Origin: Arthrobacter sp. ZGTC131
GTDB taxonomy: Bacteria > Actinomycetota > Actinomycetes > Actinomycetales > Micrococcaceae
Reading direction: 5' to 3'
NCBI RefSeq assembly: GCF_002929275.1
Contig: NZ_PJIK01000007.1
Location: 152,729 to 216,728, forward strand
Length of the DNA: 64,000 nt
How positions within the stretch are numbered: the stretch's first letter is position 1; each line of letters opens with the position of its first letter. The notes under the pieces are model-generated. The model ran no database searches. It saw only the letters and a program-made list of their open reading frames with translations, and was not told the DNA's origin. Of the stretch, positions 43,200 to 52,832 are shown one piece after another. Position numbers and translations under genes: made by a program.

Positions 43200-43976
43200 G
43201 TGCAGTGGGATCCCGCCAAATACGTCCAGTTTGGTGACTACCGGCAGCGCCCGTTCTTTGACCTGACCGCCCGCATTGAGGCTGAGGCGCCGCGGGAGGT
43301 CGTTGACCTGGGGTGCGGCCCCGGCAACCTGACGGCGACGCTCGCCGCGCGCTGGCCCGGCGCCCGTGTCATCGGACTGGACTCCTCGCCAGACATGCTC
43401 GCCACGGCGAGCGCGCACGCGCAGGGCGAACCGGGGCTGGAATACCGGCTCGGCGACATCGCCTCGTGGGCACCGTCGCCGGAGACCGGTGTCGTTGTCA
43501 GTAACGCCGCGCTGCAGTGGGTCCCTGGACACCAGGAAATGCTCGCCCGCTGGCTGAAGGAGCTGACGCCGGGGGCGTGGTTCGCGCTGCAGGTGCCGGG
43601 CAATTTCACCGCCGCGTCCCACACCCTGATGCGGGAGCTCGCGGAGTCGGCGCCCTGGGCTGCCAAGCTCGGCAGCGTCCTCCGCCATGACGAGGCCGTG
43701 GCCACACCTGCCGGTTACCTTGAGATCATGCTCGACGCCGGATGCGCGGCCGACGCTTGGGAGACCACCTACCAGCAGGTACTTTCCGGTGAAAACGCCG
43801 TCCTGGAATGGGTGCGGGGCGCCGGTCTCCGCCCGGTGCTGGCTACTCTGTCGCCGGAGGACGCCGCCGTGTTCGAAGCCGAATACGCGGCCCTCCTCGC
43901 CGAGGCCTACCCTGCGTCCGAGTACGGGACGGTCTACCCGTTCCGGCGGATCTTCGCCGTGGCATGCAAACTATAG
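43200..43976 (+). CDS. tam: Trans-aconitate 2-methyltransferase-like SAM methyltransferase
   Basis: A 258-residue class I methyltransferase. The SAM site is EVVDLGCGPGNLTATLAARW, with VIGLDSSPDML next and the post-motif FALQVPGNFTAASHTLMREL typical of Tam. The N-terminus WDPAKYVQFGDYRQRPFFDL matches the trans-aconitate methyltransferase pattern. Tam detoxifies trans-aconitate, an inhibitor of aconitase. The GTG at 43200 is chosen because GGAGG lies 4 nt upstream; a GTG at 43170 is the alternative. It is divergent from the helicase gene. Confidence 0.87.
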   Translation: MQWDPAKYVQFGDYRQRPFFDLTARIEAEAPREVVDLGCGPGNLTATLAARWPGARVIGLDSSPDMLATASAHAQGEPGLEYRLGDIASWAPSPETGVVVSNAALQWVPGHQEMLARWLKELTPGAWFALQVPGNFTAASHTLMRELAESAPWAAKLGSVLRHDEAVATPAGYLEIMLDAGCAADAWETTYQQVLSGENAVLEWVRGAGLRPVLATLSPEDAAVFEAEYAALLAEAYPASEYGTVYPFRRIFAVACKL

Positions 43977-44019
43977 GCCGGGCTACCAGCCGGGCCCGCC
44001 GGACTCTCTAGCCGGTTCG

Positions 44020-44042
44020 CCCGGCCGGACCGCCCGGCCGGG
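44020..44042 (+). terminator. Hairpin after the methyltransferase gene
   Basis: CCCGGCCGG (44020-44028), loop ACCGC, CCGGCCGGG (44034-44042) form a 9-bp stem 44 bp after the stop. No T-run follows, so it is a weak candidate. The rest of the 224-bp gap to the ABC exporter is GC-rich and shows nothing else. Confidence 0.45.
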
Positions 44043-44200
44043 CCTCCTGGCGCCCCGTCCGGGAGGGCTCACGACACTGGGCGCACGCGCCACGCCTCGG
44101 GCACCACATCCGGATCGAAGTGATGTGGCTTACAATGACGGAGCGGCTATGGGGGCGGTCAAGAAGGCTCCTGGTCGGTCCTATCGATGGAGGAGGCGCG

Positions 44201-46063
44201 GTGCTTCTTGGCCTGATGATCCGACTCCTCGGAGAGCACAGGGCCGCAGTCTGGACCATCATTGTCCTGCAGGTGGTGCAGACGGCAGGGAACCTACTGC
44301 TCCCCACCCTGAACGCCAGCATCATCGACGACGGCATCCTCGCACGCCAGACCGACGTGATCGTTCGCCTCGGCGGATGGATGATGGCCCTGACCGCCGT
44401 GCAGGCGGGTGCCGCCCTTGGCGCGGGCTACCTTGGCGCCGTGGTGGCCATGAGGATCGGGCACCGGCTGAGGCAGGAGCTGTTCGACAGGGTCCAGGCC
44501 ATGTCGTCCCAGGAAGTAGGCTCCTTTGGCGCCCCGAGCCTCGTCACCCGGACCACGAATGACGTCCAGCAAATCCAGACCTTCGCCGTGCTGGTGTTCA
44601 CCATGCTCGCCGCGGCCCCCGTCATGGGCATCGGAGGAATTATCCTGGCAATCCAGCAGGACGCCACCCTGTCCGGCATCGTCATTGTGATTGTGCCTCT
44701 GCTGGTGCTCATCATGTACGTCATCGTCCGCCGCCTCATTCCGCTGTACCGGCAAGGGCAGGCCCTCATCGACGGCATTACGCGGATTTTGCGCGAGCAG
44801 ATTATCGGGGCCAATGTCATCAGGGCGTTCGTCCGGCAGAAGCACGAGGCATCCCGCTTCGCCGAGGCGAACCAAAAGCTGACGGGCAACAATCTCCAGT
44901 CGGCGCTACTGGTGGCCGGCATGCTTCCCATCATCATGATCGTGGTGAACCTCTCTTCGGTTGCCGTGGTCTGGTTCGGCGGCCACCTCATTCAAAGCGG
45001 GCAGATGCAGGTGGGAGCCCTCACCGCCTTCATCGCCTACATTCTGCAGATCCTGCTCGCCATCATGATGGCGATGTACGTTTTCATGACCGCGCCCCGT
45101 GCGGCCGTCTGCGCCGAGCGCATCCAGGAAGTGCTCGACGTCGTTCCGGCGCCTGCCGTGCGCGGGCATGCCGGCTCCGGCCGGCACGCCTCGACCGCCG
45201 GCGCAGTCTCTCCGCGGTCACCGTCGTCGCCGTCGCCGTCGCCTCCGGCGGACCGCCCGGATGAGGACACCCGTACCGGGAATCGCTTCGGCGGACATGC
45301 CGGTGACGGAACGGTTCCCGTCGGAACTGTGGAGTTCCGGCGTGTCTCGTTTGCCTATCCGGGGGCGGAATCGCCCGTGCTGGCCGATATCTCCTTCACG
45401 GCGCGCCCCGGCACCACCACGGCCATCATCGGTTCGACCGGCAGCGGCAAGACCACGCTGCTGAACCTCCTGCCCCGGTTCCTGGACGCCACGGCGGGCG
45501 AGGTTCGGTTCGGCGGGAGGGACGTCCGGAACCTGTCCGCCGTGCACCTGCGGGCCCGGATTGCCGTGGTGCCGCAGCACTCCTACCTGTTTTCGGGCAC
45601 CGTGGCCGGGAACCTCAGGATGGCGGCGCCCGACGCCACCGACGACGACCTGTGGCAGGTTCTCCGGATGGCGCAGGCGGACGACTTCGTCAGCAGCCTT
45701 CCGGGCGGGCTGTATGCCGCCGTCGTTCAGGGCGGAACGGGACTTTCAGGAGGCCAGCGGCAGCGGCTTTGCATCGCCCGCGCGGCGCTGCGGAAGGCGG
45801 ACCTCTTCCTGTTCGACGACAGCTTCTCGGCGTTGGACTACGCCACCGAAGCCGCCGTCCGGCACGCCCTGGGGCCCGCCCTGGAGGCAGCCACCGTGAT
45901 CATCATCGCCGAGCGGATCCCCACCATCATGCACGCCGACCAGATCCTGGTCCTGAACGATGGTCGGCTGGTGGCCCAAGGCACTCATGCCGAACTGCTG
46001 AGCACTTCGCCGGCCTACCGGGAGATTGCCGAGTTGCAGCTCGCCCTGGACGAGCAGCCATGA
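44201..46063 (+). CDS. ABC exporter half-transporter 1 (degenerate ATPase site)
   Basis: A 620-residue half-transporter with six membrane spans (about 15-300) and a C-terminal nucleotide-binding domain (about 370-600). A Pro/Ser-rich insertion (about residues 315-370) separates the two. Walker A (GSTGSGKTT) and signature (LSGGQRQRL) are normal, but the Walker B end reads FLFDDSFSALD, with Asp in place of the catalytic Glu, and the switch His is replaced by Glu in IIIAERIPTI. The partner protein is canonical, so the pair should form an asymmetric heterodimer of the TM287/288 or BmrCD kind. The GTG at 44201 has GGAGGAGG upstream; its stop overlaps the next ATG. The likely substrate is a drug or lipid. 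Confidence 0.92.
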   Translation: MLLGLMIRLLGEHRAAVWTIIVLQVVQTAGNLLLPTLNASIIDDGILARQTDVIVRLGGWMMALTAVQAGAALGAGYLGAVVAMRIGHRLRQELFDRVQAMSSQEVGSFGAPSLVTRTTNDVQQIQTFAVLVFTMLAAAPVMGIGGIILAIQQDATLSGIVIVIVPLLVLIMYVIVRRLIPLYRQGQALIDGITRILREQIIGANVIRAFVRQKHEASRFAEANQKLTGNNLQSALLVAGMLPIIMIVVNLSSVAVVWFGGHLIQSGQMQVGALTAFIAYILQILLAIMMAMYVFMTAPRAAVCAERIQEVLDVVPAPAVRGHAGSGRHASTAGAVSPRSPSSPSPSPPADRPDEDTRTGNRFGGHAGDGTVPVGTVEFRRVSFAYPGAESPVLADISFTARPGTTTAIIGSTGSGKTTLLNLLPRFLDATAGEVRFGGRDVRNLSAVHLRARIAVVPQHSYLFSGTVAGNLRMAAPDATDDDLWQVLRMAQADDFVSSLPGGLYAAVVQGGTGLSGGQRQRLCIARAALRKADLFLFDDSFSALDYATEAAVRHALGPALEAATVIIIAERIPTIMHADQILVLNDGRLVAQGTHAELLSTSPAYREIAELQLALDEQP

Positions 46064-47919
46064 GGGGCGCGCACCTCGCTGAGAGAAAAGCGGGCACATT
46101 CCTTCCGGCGGCCACCCGACTGATCGGACTGCTGCACCCCGTCAGGGGCCGGATGCTCATCGCCGTTGCCTCCACCTGCGGGTTCGCGGCGCTGAACGTG
46201 GCGGCACCCAAACTCCTCGGTGACGCCACCGACGTCGTCGTCGAGCCCTTGGTGGGCGGTACCTTCGACGAGGGCAGGCTGGCCGGGCTGCTGCTGGTGG
46301 TGGCGCTCATGTACCTCGGCACGTCACTCTTCAACTGGGTTCAGGGAGCCCTGACTGCCACCGCGGTGCAGCGGCTGGTGTTCGGGCTCCGCTCCGCCGT
46401 CGAGGAGAAACTCCACCGGCTGCCGTCGGCGCATTTCCAGGAGCAGACCAGGGGGGACGTGCTCAGCCGGGCCACCAACGACGTCGACAACATCTCCCAG
46501 GCCCTCAACCAGCTGCTGACGCAGCTCATCATGTCCGTGCTGATGCTGTGCGGCTCGCTGGCCATGATGCTCTGGATCTCCCCGCTGCTCGCCGCCATCG
46601 CCCTCCTGTCGGTTCCGATATCCACCCTGATCACGGTCTGGATAGCCCGCCAGTCGCAGGTCTATTTCGCGGCGCAGTGGGCGTCCACCGGGGACCTGAA
46701 CGCGCACATCGAGGAATTCGTCACCGGCCATGAGGTGATCAAGGCTTTTGGGCAGCAGGATGCCGCGGCGGCGACCTTCGGGCGCAGCAACGACCGGCTG
46801 GCCCGCACCAGCGCGCGCGCCCAGTACGTGTCCGGGGCCGTGCAGCCGCTCATGGTGTTCGTGGCGAACCTCAACTACGTGGCCGTGGCCGTGGTGGGGG
46901 CCCTCCAGGTGGCCGCGGGGGCCATGACCATTGGCGGCATCCAGGCGTTCATCCAGTTCAGCAGGCTTTTCACCCAGCCCATGGGCCAGATCGGCGGGAT
47001 GCTCACGCTGATGCAGTCCTGTGCCGCGTCGGCGGAACGCGTCTTTTCCCTCCTGGACGCGGCAGAGATCCCGCGCGAGGACCCCGCGCAGGTCCGGCAG
47101 CCAAGCCTCCGCGGCCGGATCGAGTTCGAAGACGTGACGTTTGGCTACACCCCGGGGGTCAAGGCGGTCAGCGGGCTGTCCTTCTCCGTCCGCCCGGGCG
47201 AGACCGTCGCCATCGTGGGGCACACCGGGGCGGGCAAGACCACCGTGGTCAACCTGCTCATGCGCTTCTACGAGCTGGATTCAGGCCGCATCACCATTGA
47301 CGGCACGGACATCGCCTCGGTGCCGCTGGATTCACTGCGCTCGAACTTCGGCGTAGTGCTGCAGGATGTCTGGCTGTTCAGCGGCACCATCAGCGAAAAC
47401 ATCGAGTATGGCGCGCCCGGGGCCAGCGACGCCGAAATCGTGGCCGCCGCCGAGGCCAGCCACGTGGATCACTTTGTCCGTTCCCTGCCGGGCGGTTACT
47501 CCACCGTGCTGGGCAACGACGGTGACTCCCTGAGCCAGGGGCAGCGGCAGCTCATCACCATCGCCCGTGCGCAGCTTGCGGGCCGCAGCGTCCTGATCCT
47601 GGATGAAGCCACGAGCTCGGTGGACACCCGGACGGAGCTGCAGATCAGGCTGGCGATGAGCAGGCTCAGGCAGGGAAGAACCAGCTTCGTTATTGCGCAC
47701 CGTTTGTCCACGGTGCGTGACGCTGATCTAATCTTGGTCATGGATCACGGACGCATCGTTGAACAGGGAACCCACCGCAGCCTGCTGTCCGTGGACGGAT
47801 ACTACCGGCGTCTCTACAACGCCCAGTTCCGCGGCATAGACCGGGAACAGGGGACGGGACGCCACGCTGCCGGCCAGCGCGGCACCGGCGAGCACGGCGT
47901 GCGGGAGCCCGGCCTGTGA
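46060..47919 (+). CDS. ABC exporter half-transporter 2 (canonical ATPase site)
   Basis: The 619-residue partner has six membrane spans (about 20-320) and a complete nucleotide-binding domain: Walker A GHTGAGKTTVV, signature DSLSQGQRQL (LSQGQ variant), Walker B VLILDEATSSVD with catalytic Glu, and the switch VIAHRLSTV with His. It begins on the stop of half-transporter 1 (ATGA) and ends on the GTG of a GntR regulator (GTGA), making a three-gene unit. Confidence 0.93.
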   Translation: MRGAHLAERKAGTFLPAATRLIGLLHPVRGRMLIAVASTCGFAALNVAAPKLLGDATDVVVEPLVGGTFDEGRLAGLLLVVALMYLGTSLFNWVQGALTATAVQRLVFGLRSAVEEKLHRLPSAHFQEQTRGDVLSRATNDVDNISQALNQLLTQLIMSVLMLCGSLAMMLWISPLLAAIALLSVPISTLITVWIARQSQVYFAAQWASTGDLNAHIEEFVTGHEVIKAFGQQDAAAATFGRSNDRLARTSARAQYVSGAVQPLMVFVANLNYVAVAVVGALQVAAGAMTIGGIQAFIQFSRLFTQPMGQIGGMLTLMQSCAASAERVFSLLDAAEIPREDPAQVRQPSLRGRIEFEDVTFGYTPGVKAVSGLSFSVRPGETVAIVGHTGAGKTTVVNLLMRFYELDSGRITIDGTDIASVPLDSLRSNFGVVLQDVWLFSGTISENIEYGAPGASDAEIVAAAEASHVDHFVRSLPGGYSTVLGNDGDSLSQGQRQLITIARAQLAGRSVLILDEATSSVDTRTELQIRLAMSRLRQGRTSFVIAHRLSTVRDADLILVMDHGRIVEQGTHRSLLSVDGYYRRLYNAQFRGIDREQGTGRHAAGQRGTGEHGVREPGL

Positions 47920-48296
47920 GCGCCGGTGAAGCCTTCCCTGGGCAGTGGAAACCCAACCACGGCAGCTCCGTGGCGCTGTACGAGCAGTTGCGGCTGCACA
48001 TCATCGAGCAGGCCGACCAGGGAAAGATTGCCCCGGGAACCCGGCTGCCCGCCGTTAGGAACCTCGCCGGGGTTCTCGGCGTTGCCCCGCATACGGTCGC
48101 CCGAGCGTACAAAGAGCTCGAGGCCGCCGGCGTCGTGGCCACCAAGGGCAGGAACGGCACGGTGGTCTGCGCCCGCGACGAGCGGTGGGGCGTGTTGTCG
48201 GAGGCTGCCGCGGAATATGCCGCCGCAGCGAAATCCCAGGGCGCCACGTTCGCGGAGGCTGTCCACCTGCTGGCGGCGGCCTACGATGCCGGCTAG
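47916..48296 (+). CDS. Short GntR-family (YtrA-type) regulator
   Basis: A 126-residue protein with an N-terminal winged helix: ALYEQLRLHIIEQADQGKIA, GTRLPAVRNLAGVLGVAPHTVARAYKELEAAGVV and a short, mostly helical tail without an effector-binding domain. YtrA-subfamily regulators usually repress ABC transporter operons in the same cluster, which fits here although the gene is last instead of first. It starts on the stop of the second ABC half. Confidence 0.9.
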   Translation: MSAGEAFPGQWKPNHGSSVALYEQLRLHIIEQADQGKIAPGTRLPAVRNLAGVLGVAPHTVARAYKELEAAGVVATKGRNGTVVCARDERWGVLSEAAAEYAAAAKSQGATFAEAVHLLAAAYDAG

Positions 48297-48314
48297 CGGG
48301 GCCCGCATGGATAT

Positions 48315-48337
48315 TCGAAGAAGTTTTCGATTAGCAT
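48315..48337 (+). promoter_or_regulatory. uvrA promoter with candidate LexA (SOS) box, leaderless
   Basis: TCGAAGAAGTTTTCGA (48315-48330) is a palindrome of 5-bp half-sites close to the actinobacterial LexA box (TCGAAC-N4-GTTCGA), differing at one base in each half. TAGCAT (48332-48337) follows directly, then six bases and the uvrA GTG at 48344. LexA bound there would cover the promoter. Confidence 0.6.
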
Positions 48338-48343
48338 TAGTCC

Positions 48344-51271
48344 GTGCCTAAAGCCGTAGCTGAAGAAACAGCCGTTGATGCCCACTCCGCCGTCGTGCCG
48401 CTGAACCACCCTAAACCCACGCGCCCGGATCTCTCCCGCCTGGTCGTCAAGGGAGCGCGCGAACACAACCTGCGCAACGTCGACCTCGATCTTCCACGCG
48501 ACGCCATGATCGTCTTCACCGGGCTGTCCGGTTCGGGCAAGTCGTCCCTCGCTTTTGACACCATCTTCGCCGAGGGCCAGCGCCGCTACGTTGAGTCCCT
48601 CTCTGCCTATGCCCGGCAGTTCCTGGGGCAGGTGGACAAGCCCGACGTCGATTTCATCGAAGGCCTTTCGCCCGCGGTCTCGATCGACCAGAAGTCCACG
48701 AGCAAGAATCCGCGCTCAACGGTCGGCACCATCACCGAAATATACGACTACATGCGCCTCCTGTGGGCACGTGTGGGCCGCCCGCACTGCCCTGTGTGCG
48801 GGGAGCCGGTCATCAAGCAGACGCCGCAGCAGATCGTGGACCAGCTCCTGGAACTGGAGGACGGCACACGCTTCCAGGTCCTCGCGCCCGTAGTGCGGGG
48901 CCGCAAGGGCGAATTCGTGGACCTCTTCAAGGAACTGACCGCGAAGGGTTACTCACGTGCCCGGGTGGACGGCGAGCTCATCCAGCTCAGCGATCCCCCC
49001 AAGCTCGGTAAGCAGTTCAAGCACACCATCGAGGTGGTGGTGGACCGGCTGGTGGTCAAGGAGGGGATCAGCCAGCGCCTGACGGACTCCATCGAAACGG
49101 CCCTTGGCCTTGCCGAGGGGCGGGTGCTCGCCGACTTCGTTGATCTGGATGCGGACGATCCGGGCCGCCTGCGTGCTTTTTCCGAGAATCTTGCCTGCCC
49201 CAATGAGCATCCCCTGGCCATCGACGAAATCGAGCCGAGGTCGTTCTCGTTCAACAACCCCTTCGGCGCCTGCTCCGCCTGCTCCGGCATTGGCACAAAG
49301 CTCGAGGTTGACGAGGACCTCATCATCCCCAACCCCGAGCTCTCGCTGGCTGAAGGCGCCATAGCTCCGTGGTCGCTCGGCACGGCCACCACGGAATACT
49401 GGAACCGGCTGCTTGACGGACTGGCCAAGGAGCTGGGCTTCTCCATGGACACCCCGTGGGAAAAACTGACGGTCGACGTCCGCCAGACCGTCCTCCATGG
49501 AAAGGACCACAAGGTTGTGGTCCAGTACCGCAACAGGTTTGGCCGGGAGCGTAAGTACAGCACCGGATTCGAGGGCGCCATTCAGTACGTGCACCGCAAG
49601 CACGGCGAAACGGACTCCGACTGGGCCCGCGACCGCTACGAGGAATACATGCGGCAGGTGCCATGCCCCGCCTGCAACGGCGCACGCCTGAACCCGGCCT
49701 CGCTATCGGTCCTCATCAACGGCAAATCGATCGCAGAGGTGGCGGCGTTGCCCATGCGGGACTGTGCCGAGTTCCTCAACAACCTGGTACTGACCGGACG
49801 CGAGGCGCAGATCGCCCACCAGGTCCTCAAGGAAATCCAGGCCCGGCTGACCTTCCTGTTGGACGTCGGACTGGAATACCTGAACCTGGAACGCCCGTCC
49901 GCCACGTTGTCCGGCGGTGAGGCGCAGCGCATCCGGCTCGCCACCCAGATCGGCTCCGGCCTCGTGGGTGTTCTCTACGTCCTCGATGAGCCCTCCATCG
50001 GCCTGCACCAGAGGGACAACCGCCGGCTCATCGAAACCCTCACCCGGTTGAGGGACATGGGCAACACGCTCATTGTCGTCGAGCACGACGAAGACACCAT
50101 CCACGAAGCGGACTGGGTCGTGGACATCGGGCCGGGGGCGGGGGAGCACGGCGGTCAGGTGGTCCACTCCGGTTCCTACCAGGCCCTCCTCGAGAACACG
50201 GAATCGCTCACTGGCGACTACCTTTCGGGGCGCAAGAAGATCGACATCCCCAAGAAGCGCCGCAAGTACGACAAAAAACGTGAGCTGAAAGTCGTCGGCG
50301 CGCGCGAAAACAACCTCATCAACGTCGACGCCGCGTTCCCCCTCGGACTGTTCACGGCCGTGACAGGGGTCAGCGGTTCCGGCAAATCCACGCTGGTCAA
50401 CGAGATCCTCTATAAGGTCCTGGCCAACAAGCTCAACGGAGCCAAGCAGGTGGCCGGGCGGCACCGCACGGTCCAGGGGCTGGAACACCTGGACAAGGTG
50501 GTCCACGTGGACCAGAGCCCGATCGGGCGCACCCCGCGCTCCAACCCGGCAACCTACACCGGCGTGTTCGACAACATCCGCAAGCTCTTCGCGGAAACCA
50601 CCGAGGCCAAGGTCCGCGGCTACCTTCCCGGCCGCTTCTCCTTCAACGTCAAGGGCGGCAGGTGCGAGGCCTGTTCCGGTGACGGCACCCTGAAGATCGA
50701 GATGAACTTCCTGCCCGACGTCTACGTTCCGTGCGAGGTATGCCACGGTGCGCGGTACAACCGCGAGACACTCGAGGTGCACTACAAGGGCAAGACCATC
50801 GCGGACGTCCTGAACATGCCCATTGAAGAGGGTGCAGAGTTCTTCGCGGCCTTCTCACCGATCGCCCGCCACCTGAACACGCTGGTGGACGTCGGACTGG
50901 GGTACGTCCGCCTGGGACAGCCGGCCACCACACTGTCCGGCGGCGAAGCCCAGCGCGTCAAGCTTGCCGCCGAGCTCCAGAAGCGTTCGAACGGGCGCAG
51001 CGTCTACGTGCTTGACGAGCCCACCACGGGACTGCACTTCGAGGACATCCGCAAGCTGCTGATGGTGCTCCAGGGCCTCGTGGACAAGGGCAACACCGTC
51101 ATCACCATCGAACACAACCTGGACGTCATCAAGAGTGCGGACTGGGTCGTGGACCTGGGACCTGATGGCGGTTCCGGCGGCGGGCGGATCGTGGCGTCGG
51201 GCACGCCGGAGCAGCTTGCCAAGTCCAAGGAGAGTCACACCGCCTCGTTCCTGGCCGAAATTCTGGGGTAG
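48344..51271 (+). CDS. uvrA: Excinuclease ABC subunit A
   Basis: The 975-residue damage-recognition subunit. It has two ABC ATPase modules: Walker [11 protein letters not shown] near the N-terminus and [11 protein letters not shown] in the second half; signatures with LSGGEAQRI and LSGGEAQRV; and Walker B in [15 protein letters not shown] and [15 protein letters not shown]. Zinc modules are formed by [17 protein letters not shown] and the [17 protein letters not shown] pair. It dimerises on DNA, loads UvrB and leaves. Start GTG 48344 directly follows a -10 hexamer and a possible LexA box, so it is probably SOS-controlled. UvrB and UvrC are encoded elsewhere in the window. Confidence 0.98.
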   Translation: MPKAVAEETAVDAHSAVVPLNHPKPTRPDLSRLVVKGAREHNLRNVDLDLPRDAMIVFTGLSGSGKSSLAFDTIFAEGQRRYVESLSAYARQFLGQVDKPDVDFIEGLSPAVSIDQKSTSKNPRSTVGTITEIYDYMRLLWARVGRPHCPVCGEPVIKQTPQQIVDQLLELEDGTRFQVLAPVVRGRKGEFVDLFKELTAKGYSRARVDGELIQLSDPPKLGKQFKHTIEVVVDRLVVKEGISQRLTDSIETALGLAEGRVLADFVDLDADDPGRLRAFSENLACPNEHPLAIDEIEPRSFSFNNPFGACSACSGIGTKLEVDEDLIIPNPELSLAEGAIAPWSLGTATTEYWNRLLDGLAKELGFSMDTPWEKLTVDVRQTVLHGKDHKVVVQYRNRFGRERKYSTGFEGAIQYVHRKHGETDSDWARDRYEEYMRQVPCPACNGARLNPASLSVLINGKSIAEVAALPMRDCAEFLNNLVLTGREAQIAHQVLKEIQARLTFLLDVGLEYLNLERPSATLSGGEAQRIRLATQIGSGLVGVLYVLDEPSIGLHQRDNRRLIETLTRLRDMGNTLIVVEHDEDTIHEADWVVDIGPGAGEHGGQVVHSGSYQALLENTESLTGDYLSGRKKIDIPKKRRKYDKKRELKVVGARENNLINVDAAFPLGLFTAVTGVSGSGKSTLVNEILYKVLANKLNGAKQVAGRHRTVQGLEHLDKVVHVDQSPIGRTPRSNPATYTGVFDNIRKLFAETTEAKVRGYLPGRFSFNVKGGRCEACSGDGTLKIEMNFLPDVYVPCEVCHGARYNRETLEVHYKGKTIADVLNMPIEEGAEFFAAFSPIARHLNTLVDVGLGYVRLGQPATTLSGGEAQRVKLAAELQKRSNGRSVYVLDEPTTGLHFEDIRKLLMVLQGLVDKGNTVITIEHNLDVIKSADWVVDLGPDGGSGGGRIVASGTPEQLAKSKESHTASFLAEILG

Positions 51272-51390
51272 CAGCCGCGGGGTTCCGGTCCGTCGCGTGC
51301 GACAGGACGGAGGGTCCCGCGCCTGCCAGGAAGTATTCCGCGATCGGCATGTGAATTTGTGCAGGCGTGCTCTCGTGAGAAACTAAGCCG

Positions 51391-52107
51391 GTGACTTCAA
51401 CAACAGTGCCCGTGATCTTCGACCTGGACGGCACTCTTGTCGATCCGGCCGGCGGGATAACAGACGGAATTGCCGCGGCTCTCACTGAATTCGGTATTCC
51501 TGTCCCAAGCCAGGATCTCCTGGACGCCATGGTCGGGCCAAAGCTGAGTGATTCGCTGCTGACCATCGCACGCGTTCCGCCGGCCATGCTGAAGAGCGTC
51601 ATCCGCAGCTACCGGATGCGCTACATGGACAGCGGCATCGCGCAGAGCCGCCTTTACCCCGGCATTGTCGAGCTCCTGGACGGCTACGTCGCTGCCGGCC
51701 GCCCCATCGCGGTGGCCACGCAGAAACCGGAAAACATGGCCCACCTCCTCCTGGTGCACCACAGGATTGCTGACCGTTTCCGCTTCATCAGGGGCTCCTC
51801 GGTGGACGAGACCGCAGCAGCCGCAGGACCCGTCGGGAAGACCGGGATCATCGCGGCCGCACTGGCCGACCTCCGCACCCAGCACGCCATCATGGTGGGG
51901 GACAGGGCGCAGGACGTGGCAGGCGCCATCGCCAACGGTATTGACTGCATCGGCGTCAGCTGGGGCTTTGCGCCCGACGGCGAACTGGAACAAGCGGGGG
52001 CCGTGGCCGTGGTCTCCGACACTGTGACCCTGCGCAGCAAAATCGAGGAGCTGGAAGCAGTCCGCGCCGCAGCACTGAGCGAGGTGCGCAACGATGGAGC
52101 TGTTTGA
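51391..52107 (+). CDS. HAD-superfamily hydrolase (phosphoglycolate phosphatase-like)
   Basis: A 238-residue HAD phosphatase with nucleophile motif VIFDLDGTLVDPAGG, a helical cap (about 15-85), PIAVATQKPENMAHLL (Thr of motif II), Lys in PVGKTGIIAAAL, and acidic motif HAIMVGDRAQDVAGAIANGI. The closest known reactions are phosphoglycolate and pyrophosphate hydrolysis, but the substrate is not certain. The GTG at 51391 has a weak leaderless-type hexamer (GAAACT) six bases upstream. It overlaps plsC by 14 bp and they are coupled. Confidence 0.85.
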   Translation: MTSTTVPVIFDLDGTLVDPAGGITDGIAAALTEFGIPVPSQDLLDAMVGPKLSDSLLTIARVPPAMLKSVIRSYRMRYMDSGIAQSRLYPGIVELLDGYVAAGRPIAVATQKPENMAHLLLVHHRIADRFRFIRGSSVDETAAAAGPVGKTGIIAAALADLRTQHAIMVGDRAQDVAGAIANGIDCIGVSWGFAPDGELEQAGAVAVVSDTVTLRSKIEELEAVRAAALSEVRNDGAV

Positions 52108-52762
52108 CGGAATTCGCTGGACCACGCGCGGACTCATTTCGGGAACGTGCCGGCCAACGGTGATCGGACTGGAGAACGTCCCCAAGGAGGGCCCGTTCAT
52201 CGTGGCCCCCAACCATCTCTCTTTTCTTGACAGCGTGATCGTGCAGGCCCTCATGCCTCGCCCCGTCGCCTTCTTCGCCAAGGCCGAGTACTTCACCACG
52301 AAGGGCGTCAAAGGACGCATCATGAAGTCCTTCTTTGAAGCGGTGGGATCGATTCCCGTCGAACGCGGTGAGCAGGCAGCCAGCGTTCAGGCGCTGAAGA
52401 CCCTCCTGGACATTCTGGAGGACGGGCGGGGAATCGGAATCTATCCCGAGGGCACTCGCTCCCGCGACGGTATCCTCTACCGGGGCCGGACCGGCGTAGG
52501 CTGGCTTGCCCTCACCACAGGCGCACCGGTGATCCCGGTCGGGCTGATCGGCACCGAGAAGCTGCAGCCCGCAGGCCGCAACGCGGTCAAGCCCCAGCAC
52601 TTCACCATGAAGGTCGGCGAGCCGCTCTACTTCGACAAGACCGGGCCGGACCACTCGCTGCCGGCACGCCGCCAGGTCACCGACCGCATCATGGATGCCA
52701 TCGCCGAACTCAGCGGGCAGGAACGCTCCACCAGCTACAACCAGAGCAAGACCATCGAGTAG
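52094..52762 (+). CDS. plsC: 1-acyl-sn-glycerol-3-phosphate acyltransferase (PlsC-like)
   Basis: A 222-residue lysophosphatidate acyltransferase that adds the second fatty chain in phospholipid synthesis at the membrane. The catalytic HX4D is NHLSFLD, and the substrate motif is GIGIYPEGTRSRDG, with PVIPVGLIGTEKL behind. Its ATG lies 14 bp inside the HAD gene. The uvrC promoter follows its stop. Confidence 0.92.
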   Translation: MELFDGIRWTTRGLISGTCRPTVIGLENVPKEGPFIVAPNHLSFLDSVIVQALMPRPVAFFAKAEYFTTKGVKGRIMKSFFEAVGSIPVERGEQAASVQALKTLLDILEDGRGIGIYPEGTRSRDGILYRGRTGVGWLALTTGAPVIPVGLIGTEKLQPAGRNAVKPQHFTMKVGEPLYFDKTGPDHSLPARRQVTDRIMDAIAELSGQERSTSYNQSKTIE

Positions 52763-52820
52763 AACGCTGGCCGGCGGGGCGTGCCCGGGGCGCGTGGCAT
52801 TCGGCCGGCTGCCGGCTCAG

Positions 52821-52826
52821 TAGACT
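52821..52826 (+). promoter_or_regulatory. -10 element of uvrC, leaderless
   Basis: TAGACT is followed by GGAACC (6 nt) and the GTG at 52833, without a Shine-Dalgarno. Confidence 0.6.
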
Positions 52827-52832
52827 GGAACC

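Noticed and set aside
43981-44119. GC-rich repeats between tam and the ABC genes as a mobile-element remnant
   Set aside because: Only short CCGG-rich inverted repeats are present; no transposase fragment, terminal repeats or target duplication can be seen.
45652-46059. Extended start of the second ABC half at 45652
   Set aside because: The sequence before 46060 is a shadow of the first ABC half; the ATGA overlap gives the real start.
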